Shown: positions 36,176 through 46,716 of the stretch, piece after piece
Layout of the letters: every line of letters starts with the position of its first letter
How positions within the stretch are numbered: the first letter of the stretch is position 1
DNA from: Raphanus sativus
Taxonomy: Eukaryota > Streptophyta > Magnoliopsida > Brassicales > Brassicaceae
Reading direction: 5' to 3'
NCBI RefSeq assembly: GCF_000801105.2
Contig: NC_079515.1
Span: forward strand, 39,751,920-39,815,919
DNA length: 64,000 nucleotides
The notes under the pieces: generated by a model
Told to the model about the DNA's origin: nothing
Database searches by the model: none
Seen by the model: only the letters and a program-made list of their open reading frames with translations
Position numbers and translations under genes: made by a program

Positions 36176-39167
36176 TCAGCCTTGATCTGAACGGAGAAGC
36201 GGAGGATCTTCAGGTGAGATGCCCCGAGCGTTCCGCGATGCCGAAACAGCAGGGTCTCGATAGGCGACAACGAGTTTCGCATAGAATTCAGACATGTTTT
36301 GCTCTCTCTCGTCTGCTTTGTCTTTGTTTACCAGACACTGCAACAGTGAACCATATTAAAAACATAAAAGAGGCTTTATACTAATGTCTACATATATACA
36401 TATGAGACTGCAAATGGTCTAATAATGGTACAGCTTTATGTTCACAAACAGTTCTGAGAAAAGAGCGATGATCTCTAGAGCATTCACCTCGGTAGGAAAA
36501 GATTTGAAATTCGCTAAGAAACGTCTCTGGCAGTAGATGCTGAAAAGGATGGTGAGAATGGGGAGAGGGATTGTCAAAGAAGATGCCAACGGAAGCTCTT
36601 TAAGCCCGAATATTCCGACTGCAATAACATGCATCAGAACCAAAGAGAAGATAGTAGAGCTATGAACTATTGGCCAGAACTTTCCACCAGTTTCATACTT
36701 GGCCGCATATACGTTTAAAAGCTGCAAAGTTAATTAGAAAAGGGTTTTACACGTAAAGTGAGATCCCATAACAGAAAAGGTGTGTACAGTACACGATTCT
36801 TATATCAGAATTTTTTAAGGTGTAAAGAAACAGAGCAGTAAGATTGGGTCGGATACCTGGTTGCGGTAGATGACATATCCAAGACAAAAGTAGACCAACA
36901 AGAAGGGCAGAATCAATGGGGAAAGGAAGAAGTAAGTTGTACCGAGAAGTCCAAAAAAGAGAAGAGTTGGGATTTCTTGGCAGAAGGGAGTGGAAGGGAC
37001 CTCAAAATCTTTGTCATCTTCCTTACCGAAAAGTTTCATCACAAAATTCCAGAGAAGAGGAACCAAACGGAAGATCTCTGATGATAAACCAGTCCATCCA
37101 GAGGTCACAACATAGGATATAAAGAAGGAGGCCTGCACCAATCATCAAACATGAATCATAAAAAGTAAAATGCGGAAATCTAACAAAAAAAAAAAGTACC
37201 TGAGCTGGCACAGCAGCAGCAAGCACACGGGGAATGTTCTTAGGTTCAAGGAAGACATTAACACGATAAAGAGCAGATCCGGACAGTACAATTGCAAAGA
37301 AACTGTTCCATACTGTAAAGACTAGAAGCTTGATACATGCAGATTTCTCGATCTGGCTATGAGAAATGTATCCTTGCATTGAAGAAAGTAGGAGCATAAT
37401 GGGTGGTACTATCATTACGGAAAGCTGGTAAATTAGACTCGGAAGATATCCCGTAATCACTTGACTCACAACTTTTCTGCAAAACATTCCAAAGAAAGAA
37501 AGAAAGAAAGATTAGGTACTTTGACTGAAAGCATGTTTACCTGAATAGAGAGTTTTACTCACATATTGAGTATGCTTTTTAGAAAAGGGAACCATGTTTC
37601 TAACTGGTGAAGATTAGCAAGACCTTGAACCAACACAACAGGGATGAAGTATAGGATTATCAGAGCTACGAAAGCCACGAATACCACCACATTAGAGATC
37701 CATCTTCTCACGAACGATGCGGTGAAAAATGGCCAGTGAACATCTTGAGGCTCTGGGGCTGGCTCAGTTAGCCATTCTGTTGGATCTATTCCTTGCTGAA
37801 TGTTTGATGCTATTGCAGCACCATGTCTTGACCTAAAGGAAACAAAAGCGGCTGGAACTTCCTAAAAAAAGGAAAAAGAAAGAATTAATATGCTGAACTG
37901 AAGAATGGAACTAATCACACACAAAGAGAAATTCCTCTCACCTCTCCTGCTAATAAAGACTGTTTCAATCTCATGTCGTCTTCTAACTTCTCGAGCTTCT
38001 TTTCGTAATGCTCAACCACATCAACTTTCTTTCCAAACATCCCTAAAAACCCATCCCGCATAGACTTCTGAAGTGACATGCTTCCGGATTTCACTCGAAT
38101 AAGTTTCTTGTATACCTTCTCAGCATCATTCTACAAGTAAGTGTGAACAAATATATATAAAAGTCAAGAAATATCAAAGATTTAAGGCACTATAGAACCA
38201 CCTTAGTTTGATAGAAGCTTTTACCATGAGAGCCTTTAACTTGTCTGTCCGATGAACAACAACGTGAGAAAGATAAGTGGAAGAATGATACTCCCTGAAA
38301 AAGCTTTCCACAGTTTCACTTATACTGTTTCCAGGAACAAGAGGGACGCCACTGACAAGAACGGTAAATTCATGCGGCTGAGGCTTGGATGAATAAAAAT
38401 GATCAATCCGCTTAGATGAAAGGTACTTGTGCTCCTGTCCAAAACATTGTTATATGTTCACATTTTAGGCGCAAAGAAGTAGAAGGAATGGAGAAAAACA
38501 AGAGGATTCTTACATAGTAAAGCAGATAGCAAACAACCGCTGTGAAGATGTATATTGCGGAAAAGTGAATCCACAACCTGAACCAAAACACATAGAAGCG
38601 CATAAGCGATGGTTAATAAAATTAGGACTACTTTATAAAGCTCTGATTCATTACTTATTTGATCCATCGTTAACATTAGAGATGCTGAAGGAATCAAGAG
38701 ACTTCTTTGGCAGGTCGAAAAACTCTTCAAACTCGGTACCCATATAATTGACTGGAAGAAGGATGAAGATCCCAACAACAGAAGCAAAGCTGAACACTCG
38801 TATACTGCCCCCAAAAGAAACAAAAACGTTAAGCATCCAAAAAGCAAGAAATCAAATTCTGAATGAAGTAAATAATAAATCACCAGAAGACAAAGACACG
38901 AATGAAGACCAAAGCATCTAAGCCAAGATTGGAGAGGATGTCATCGTTGGTAGGTTGCAATGCTCTTTTGACCCAACCAGCAGTAGGCAAAAGCCTCTCG
39001 AGGTTGAAAGCATTTGTCTGCTGAGACTCGCCGCCTTGTTGAATAAGCCGTGGACCGTAGACGGTGACATTGCCAGGCTGTTTCCTCAGTATTGAATACA
39101 AAGTGAAGAAGAGGAAACAGAGGCCTAGATTGATTCCCACTGAAGTTAAAAGCGCCGACAGAATCAT
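36176..39167 (-). CDS. HYP1: HYP1, OSCA/CSC1-like membrane protein
   Basis: Ten coding exons: 39167-38884, 38804-38655, 38577-38514, 38434-38225, 38130-37942, 37861-37563, 37476-37200, 37132-36857, 36721-36488 and 36337-36176. They join in frame to 714 aa. The protein has an N-terminal transmembrane helix ([20 protein letters not shown]), two further helices, and a cytosolic loop with the predicted RNA-recognition-like fold ([15 protein letters not shown]). A long calcium-permeable channel region with several helices follows ([20 protein letters not shown] and others), then a short hydrophilic tail. OSCA/CSC1 (DUF221, TMEM63-related) proteins form osmo- or mechanosensitive Ca2+ channels. HYP1 itself is less well studied. 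Length and exon structure look complete, and the position between KIN10 and CGS1 matches At3g01100. Confidence 0.93.
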
Positions 39168-39824
39168 AACTCCGAAATTGGAACCTTCCTAAAACCCAAC
39201 AACAAGAGGATTTGGATTGATCAAGACAAACCTGGCAACAGATGCAAATCGATTGTTAGGAGTTAATCATTTAGAATAGAGTCTAAATTGAAATGACCAA
39301 TCACGAGGCACAATATCTCGATCATGATCTTTGCAGTTTTCAGCTAATATATATATATATAGGAGAGCAAAATGAGGAAGAAATGTGAATGTTGACAGAC
39401 ACAAGAACAAATAAACGAATGTTAAAACTGTGAAGAGGATGGAGAGTAGTAGGCTATAACTCAGAAGTAACCTATGATCGGATGCAAACAAGAGAGGGTT
39501 GTTCAAAAAGGCTGAAGCTTTTCGATCAAAAGCACACAAATTTAATAAGAAAATATCAAAACCTTTGGCATGAAATAGTCAAGGCGGTGATCATTTCCAT
39601 TACCATAAACAGAGAGAGAGAGTCATTGATGCGACACGTAATCAAGTTCTGGAGTTGTCCATTGTTACTTTTAACCCAAACTGCATCGGGGATGCAGCAG
39701 AAAAGGAAAAAAAGATAGTATTTGGATAAAATTGATAAATGCAACTACTGTGGGTGGGTCCGTTCCGAACTCCGGTTTGACTACTCGCTCGCTCGCTGGA
39801 CAGCACATTTGAGCTATATATAAT
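39168..39824. other. HYP1 upstream region
   Basis: AT-rich upstream sequence with a short TA run (about 39344-39360). Reading frames here lack family signatures. Confidence 0.4.
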
Positions 39825-39827
39825 TAA

Positions 39828-40817
39828 GAGCATGTTTATTGGTAAGACCCCTTAGTGAATTTTTAACTCTTAAAAGTGAGATAAGCAACTTTGTTAAAGG
39901 ACACTTGATTATAATGGTTTAATGGTAGTTGCTTCACTTCAGTCCCTATTTTTCCATTCTCATGACATATACAAATACAAACAATAGAGAATAAAGCAAA
40001 CCAGTAGAAAAGTCTCAACGTTTTATTTAACAAGAGCCAACCAAAAGATCCAAACTTTTCATACACAACTAAACAAGAGAACCAAACAGAACCGATATTT
40101 GAAACACAGAGAAAAGTGATGTTTCAGAGATCCAACTTCGACCTTATCAAAGACAACTAAAATATTACAACTTAGAAATCCATTAGCCACAAAAGAAAGA
40201 AGAGGAAGAACAGAACGTATCCTGCTTTTGCTATTCTTGACCTGCAAAACAATGAGCAGAACAATGAACACAAGAACATGACAGAACAAAGATATATATA
40301 TTCAATCAATTTAACGGATCAAATATATATGTTTTACTATATGTTTTTCAAGCATCCATCCATAGATATTTAAATTCTGGTTAACCAAAGCTTTTTGGTG
40401 AGCGAGCGCGACGGAGAGAAAAATGAATTCGGTTAACGAATCGCCGTCAAAGAGAACACGAGAATCTACATCGCACGAGCGACGGCCGGAGAGTTTCTCC
40501 TCTTCTCTCCTCTCCTTGTGATGATATCTCAGTGAGAATCTCTTCATGTTCCTGCTCCTCAATTGTGTTTGCAGGAGACAAACCGAGAGAGAGAGAGAAA
40601 AGAAGAACGGAGACGAGAGCGAGAGGGCAAAGAAGAACGGAGATGAGAGTAAAGTGACGCTTCTCCTCTATCCAATTATTTTATGACACCTGTCTCTAAG
40701 AGACGTGCCTTGGTTCGCTTAATCAAGGGGCGCCCCTTAGTGTTTTGCCTTTTTTCATTTATTTTTAATCCTCTTTATGCTAAGCTACCTTCTTAAGCTA
40801 CCCCATTAAACATGCTC
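39828..40817. mobile_element. PIF/Harbinger-like non-autonomous DNA transposon, 990 bp
   Basis: Imperfect terminal inverted repeats: left GAGCATGTTTATTGG, right end (reverse complement) GAGCATGTTTAATGG. The flanking 3-bp duplication is TAA (39825-39827 and 40818-40820), the TWA target typical of PIF/Harbinger. The interior contains no transposase. A short GC-rich frame around 40311-40562 (minus) has no recognisable domain. Confidence 0.75.
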
Positions 40818-40820
40818 TAA

Positions 40821-41337
40821 CGTCACGTTCACTTTACTAACGGGCCTATAATAAAATGGTCATCCAACTAAACAGACCTCAAAGAAAACATTAAAAAAAA
40901 AAGAAGAGGCATTTGAGAATGCCTCTAATGTTGATTCAAATAATAATAGATTTTGAGGAAACGGAGGGAGTGATGACCAATATTCGAACCCAAGGCTTTG
41001 TGGTTTGATTTCCAACGTTAAGTGACCTACCACAAAGCTATGGTCACATTGGTCCCTCACATGCTGCCTCCATATTTATTTAACCTTCAATACGGCGGAG
41101 GCCTTGTTTCTTAACGTAGAGATATAATGGTTCGTGCGTCTTTAATCCCAACAAACATTAATAGTTTTACGATTATTACCAAACCGCAAATATTAATAGT
41201 TTTACGATTATTACCAAACCGCAAATGCGGCGGATACTTATTACCGTGAAAACAGAGAAAGGTAACTACTAGAAGCAAGGAAACAGAGAAAACAGGGAAA
41301 AGACAAGGTTTTCAAGGGGTGAAATAAATTGGGAATT
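40821..41337. other. Intergenic, CGS1 3' side
   Basis: Contains the 35-bp tandem duplication described separately. No gene. Confidence 0.4.
41157..41226. repeat. Perfect tandem duplication of 35 bp
   Basis: Units 41157-41191 and 41192-41226 are identical, each starting ATTAATAGTTTTACG and ending CCGCAAAT. Confidence 0.9.
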
Positions 41338-43933
41338 TCAGATGGCTTCGAGAGCTTGAAGAACGTCAGCTTTGACATCTTCAAAGTCTTCAACTCCAAA
41401 GCTGAAACGTACCAAGTTGTCTTTTATTCCATACTTTAGCCTCTCCTCCTGTGTCAGATCCCTATCATATAAAATCAACCATCCAAGATGAATTAGCAAA
41501 AACCACACCAACCAAAAAGATGATCGACTTTATCAAAGTTGGAAACGTATACATACCAGTAAGACATAATGGCCGGTTGGTCAACGATGCTTTCGCAGCC
41601 ACCAAAAGATGGTGCGATGTAAGGGATCTTAAGAGAATCCACAAACCTGATCGTAGCTTCAATGTCTCCATCAATCTACCAGACAAATATATATATATAT
41701 ATATATAACACTGTTGAGGATCATTTAACTCTTTAGTCAGAAAAGCTAAATCTTGAGCATAGAGAGTGGTCGATCATTACCTCGAAACTGACCACACCTC
41801 CAAAACCAGTCATTTGTCGCTTGGCAAGGTGATGCTCGGGATGACTTGCAAGGCCTGGATAGTATACATGACTCACCTGCAATAAATCAAAACGCATTGA
41901 TTTAGGAGGTGTCAAGATATTTACTTCCAAAAAAAAATATTGAATACCTTAGGATGTGCCTCTAAAATTTCGGCCATCCTTGAGGCAGTAGAATTCTGGT
42001 GCTTTACACGAAGATGCATTGTCTTCATGCCTCGGATCATTAGGTACGCTGCGTTCTGTTTAACACACGGGATCTTATGAGATTCATGAAATAAACTGCA
42101 TAAATAGTAGACATTCATGAGAGAGGATCAGGTGTTTCACCGGGTTTAGTGTGCCTCCCAACACATGATGCAGATTGCGAATTTCTGAAACCACCTCCAG
42201 TGGGCCACAGATGCATCCACCAAGAACCTAAGGCAAGGAGAGAAACAGTCTTTGTTAACAAAGTATACAGCCAACGAGAGTGTGCATTTTTTCAATGTTT
42301 TACAGTACTTGTACTCACATCGTTGTGTCCTCCGATGTACTTTGTAAGAGAGTGCACGACAAGATCAGCACCAAGAGCAAGGGCTTTCTGATTCAGGGGT
42401 GTTGCAAAGGTGCCATCGATGCAAACAAGAGTTCCCCTTTTGTGGCATATTTCTGAAACTAGCTCAATGTCTACGCATCTAAGGAATGGGTTTGTCGGTG
42501 ACTCAGTGAAGAACAGAGAAACCTGTTGAACAAAGCTGTCAGACATACATTCTCTCTCTCTCTCTCTCTCTTTCTTTTTAAACTAAATGAATGCACAACA
42601 AGTGTTACAGAACTGACTTGGTACTTATTCACAGCAGCTTCAAGCCCCGCTACATCAGCAGGATCAATCACAGTGACCTGGAAATAAACATGATATATCA
42701 ATCATTCAAGTTGAAATTCTATATCTTTCAGGAACCAGATAAACTAGAATTGACACAGTAAATTGGGTATCGGTAGGTTCTTACAGTGATCCCCATCTTG
42801 GGAAGAAAAGTCTCCATGAAGATTCTAGTCTTCCTGTAACAGTCAGTAGTAGTGACAATGTGGCCACCAGCAGGAACCAAAGCCAAAAGCATAACAGTGC
42901 TTGCACACATCCCAGAAGCCATAACCAAGGTTGATTCCGCACCTTCGAGTGCACTGCACAACAGCAACACACATTAATCAAAAACATTAAAAGATGGTAA
43001 TCCTCAGGAGAAAAGAGAAAATATATAAAAATCCAAGTGTAAGAAGATATAATAACCTAATCTTCTCCTCAAGAACGATGGTGGTAGGGTTTCCATAACG
43101 ACCATACTCGAAACTGACACTCCGTTTCTCCTACAACAATTGAAGAAATAAACAAGTCAAGAAAGATTCTTTTGCTATTTAGTTATTATTATATTCAGAA
43201 AAATCAAGAAAAATAGATAAAAAAAGCAAGAGAGGGATATGAAAGGCACCTTGAAGTCAATAAGTTGAGCAGTGTTTTTGAAATGGTAGGCAGATGTGTT
43301 GACTATAGGAGTAGTAATAGCATCGGTGACTATACCACGACCTAATCTTTCACCTATCATAAACCCCAACAAAAACTCAAAAAAAACATGAAATGACAAG
43401 CAAAGCAAGGGGAACATGGATGGATCTAGCTAGAGCAGCTTACCAGCATGAACAGCGAGGCTCCCATCGGAGCTCAAAAATGAGGGTTTTGAATCCTTCT
43501 TCAACTGTACACTACCTATCTCCTCCCTAATCCCCTCCTCGTCCACGCCATTCAGCGGTGCAACGGGAGAAACGGCAGCCGCAGGGGCTGAGGCGGCGGC
43601 GGCGGCGGAAGCAGACGATGCTGCTGCTGCTGCCGCCGCCGCCGATGGTAAACCGGAGTCAGGGTTGTTGGACCACTTAGCCGCCACGATCTGCGCGACA
43701 CCGATGTTGCTACAGTTTCTGCGGGCTTTGATGCTCAGCTGACGGACGAAATTAGGAGGAAACCTCAAGATCATTGAGGACATGCGACCGTCGCCGGTGA
43801 ATGACGACGCAATACCGGCGGTGGCGTTGAAACGGCGGCGAGATGATCCTCCGACGGGAGAACCGACGAGATCTGGATCAGAACGGCATTGGAAGGTGGG
43901 GATCGTAGGGCACTGGAACGACGATACGGCCAT
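41338..43933 (-). CDS. CGS1: Cystathionine gamma-synthase, chloroplastic (CGS1)
   Basis: Eleven exons: 43933-43444, 43353-43250, 43130-43057, 42953-42785, 42677-42618, 42522-42319, 42227-42141, 42055-41948, 41876-41781, 41675-41557 and 41461-41338. They join in frame to 544 aa. The enzyme condenses O-phosphohomoserine with cysteine to cystathionine, the committed step of methionine synthesis in plastids. PLP-binding residues are visible: the Schiff-base lysine K360 (VVHSLTKYIGGH) and D335 (CIDGTFA). The Ser-rich, Arg-containing N-terminus fits a transit peptide. An Ala-rich stretch (about 97-121) follows the MTO1 region and is longer in alanine repeats than I recall in Arabidopsis. The MTO1 motif RRNCSNIGVAQ is intact at residues 71-81, so feedback arrest by S-adenosylmethionine should operate. 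Confidence 0.96.
43691..43723 (-). promoter_or_regulatory. MTO1 arrest-peptide region of CGS1
   Basis: Codons 71-81 encode RRNCSNIGVAQ, the nascent-peptide element that stalls the ribosome when S-adenosylmethionine is high and triggers CGS1 mRNA decay (known from Arabidopsis). The downstream WS pair (87-88) matches the known stall site at Ser94 in the Arabidopsis numbering. Confidence 0.9.
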
Positions 43934-45571
43934 TTTCTCTCTCTCTCTCTCAGGGGGTTCGGTTTAGGTGCGTGTGAGGGCTTTCTCAATGGCCGCTGGG
44001 GGCTTTAAGTAGCCTATCTGCTTGTCGTTTTGCGTTGTTTCCTTTGTGTTTTAGATTTAACTTAGAAAACCAAATTCCAAATTTGACCAACAATTTTAGT
44101 ATATACATTTTCTTTTGATTATTTCTAATTTTACAAAAACAGAACACGTTTTTCTTTTCTTGCAGTCGTTATCCATTTTTCTATTTTTACAGAGGATAAT
44201 TACTGTGAAAACATATTTATTGGAATTTTAGAATGAGGTTTGAATGATCCATTTGTTATATATCCATGTTTAAAATTTGAAAAGAGATGGGATCTTACAG
44301 TTTTTTTTCAAATGCTAATTAAGGTGCTTGGTTTACATGATAAATATTTTGAATATACCGGTTCTATAGAAAAATTAGAACTGATAAACACAACGGATTT
44401 GTCGCAAAGAATATCATATTTTTCTTTCTAATTTTAACAAATAATTACTCAAAATATAGTTGGCATTAGTGTAACACAATCTTGAAATTTAGTAATGAGC
44501 CTATACAATGACTTACACCTCTAGTTGATGATGGCAAATGGACCACATAAGTTTTTTTTTTTATTGAAAAGCCTATAAAATCATTCTTTAAGCTATCCTC
44601 CATCCAATGAAGAAAGCACTAACAATCTACTTGGCCACTAAAGTCTATATAGAGACTATAAGTGTTGGTGTTCCAAAAAAAAAAAAAAAAGACTATAAGT
44701 GTTGAATGTTGCTGATTATGATAGTACTCCCTCTGTTTTATGATTATGGTCTTTAATTCACATTCTGATTTTCGTGTCCAAAAGACATACAAGTATAAAC
44801 CACACATGCTAATGATGGGTATTCTTTGGGATAAAACATCATATAACAATTTCAATTGCACCTAAATTCGAAAGGAAAACAAAACAAAAAAAAACATTTA
44901 CTGCACAAGTTTGAGTTTTTAAATTATCCAATCATGATTTAGGGTGAGCAGTATGATCATAGCAGTATAAATGGTCCATTATGATCACTACTTCCATTTG
45001 ATAAAGTGGTCGTTTTCTTTTCTACTTTTGTTTTTCTCTAAAAGTTCGATCAAGTGGTCTCCCAACCCACTTTGCTTTTTCACTTTCTTATTTTTCAGAA
45101 ACTTGAGAAAGATAATTGAGAGAACGAAAAGTCACATATCCTGCAAATGACTCAAGTTGATGTATTTTTATGAAGTTTCAAAGTTAGGAGTCGCAAAATT
45201 GGAGTATATATATTAGTCATATATCCAAATTCATAACATAATAAGACATGAAGGAAGACTATCAAGTAAAAATAAGAAATTTATGAATGCCTCGGTAGCA
45301 AAGCACAGTAGGTTATATAACCAATCTTGTTATACTGATAAGCGGGTGGTGTTTATTGAAGTAGCAAAACCAACAATAAAACTCGGCTTCAGACCAAAAT
45401 GGTATTATGATTGTTGTCCAGACAAAATGTTTTGTTATTCGAGAAAAGAAAAGCTGAAAAAAAAATGTCACAGAGGGAGATATAGCTTACGAAGAAACAA
45501 GTAATATTTGGAGAGGAGAGTCACTTGGGCTTCATCTTCTTATTTTGAATAAAGAGAAAGATGTTTGGTGC
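43934..45571. other. Long AT-rich intergenic region
   Basis: About 1.6 kb between CGS1 and the next gene. It holds poly-A/T runs (about 44675-44690). A 73-codon open frame at 45283-45504 has six cysteines but no signal peptide and is treated as a finding only. Confidence 0.4.
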
Positions 45572-46307
45572 TTAGTGATGAGCCTTGGCTTCTGCTTTAA
45601 TCTGTGAGTTCTTCTTAATCTGCATATGATAAAAGCATTTGTTAATACTAATACCACTGAAGCAAATTGACATAACAGTAAAGAGATACAACTATGAACA
45701 CAAGAAATCCTGTAGGGTTAAATAGCAAATGTCCACATATAAAGTTGGAGAACTGATTGGTCGCTAAACAATGGAGTGATCTTCTTATAAGGAAGCAGTC
45801 ATACTATCAACTAATGAATTAGGATTTTGAAACCAGACCTACTACACTCATTAACTTATGCTACAAAAAAGGTAACTAACTAGTTACATTGCATTTGCAG
45901 TAATAAGCGAAGTTCAATACATAAGAACACTAAGACTAAACATGGAGTAGAATGTGATCAATCATTGGACTTAGATACTTTCAAAATAGATGACCTAAAC
46001 AGAATCTAGGTTTCCAATTAGATAATTACGCAATGAAGAAAAATCAAAACTTTCAAAGTATAAGCAGTCAAAGCTATAATATATGACTCGATCAATTGAA
46101 ACTTCAAATGTACCTTCAAAGCCTTGAGCTTGACGTTCCCGTAGATGAGACCCAGCCCGAAAGCCGAAGCACGAGCCACCTGATCGATTACAAAAAGACG
46201 ATGACGGAACTCAAAGACGAAAGATACAGATCGAGAGAGAGAGAGAAACGGATCGTTACCAGAGCAAGAGTGCTGGTACCGGAGTAAAGACCTGGAGGCG
46301 GCGTCAT
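45572..46307 (-). CDS. Small ATP-synthase subunit e-like protein (At3g01130-like), 53 aa
   Basis: Three short coding exons, 46307-46260, 46179-46114 and 45619-45572, with canonical splice sites and in-frame junctions. The protein starts MTPPPGLYSGTSTLALV and continues as one hydrophobic, glycine-containing helix (about 14-32, ASAFGLGLIYGN), ending in a short Lys-rich tail. Size and the Gly-rich single helix resemble ATP synthase subunit e, an inner mitochondrial membrane protein involved in dimerising F1Fo. The match is to plant proteins annotated that way, recalled from memory. It is too short for long-frame gene finding, and the exon chain is the main evidence. Location after CGS1 fits Arabidopsis. 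Confidence 0.78.
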
Positions 46308-46716
46308 TGATCAGAGTATTATTAGCAGAGAAAAACCCTAAACCCCCCCTCCCAAAATCGATCGAAACTTCCGAATTCTCAGATTCGCGAGGAAAGGTAT
46401 GAAATGAACAGTGTGGCCGACCAAAAAAAAATAACTGTGTGCTGTTGTTCCCTTTGTCATTGTCTCCGTCTTCTCAGAAAGATAACCATTGGGCTCCAAG
46501 TGGGCCTAACCAATGGAATACATAAACCCGAGCCTTTTTGCTATACTTTTTGGTTTTGACAATTAAGTTTGAAAACTAATAAATAAAAAAGCCCCAAAAT
46601 GTTGCTCTGAATATTATTTTGTGAATGAAAAGCTCTTCAATGTAGAAGGGATCTTTGTGAATTAAAAGAGAAGAAACAAAACTGATTTGAAGGGGAAAAA
46701 AAAGAAGAAGACATAA
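46308..46716. other. Intergenic, promoter of the subunit e-like gene
   Basis: 409 bp. No other feature seen. Arabidopsis has MYB106 and PTB1 in the equivalent interval as I recall; neither is present. Confidence 0.4.
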
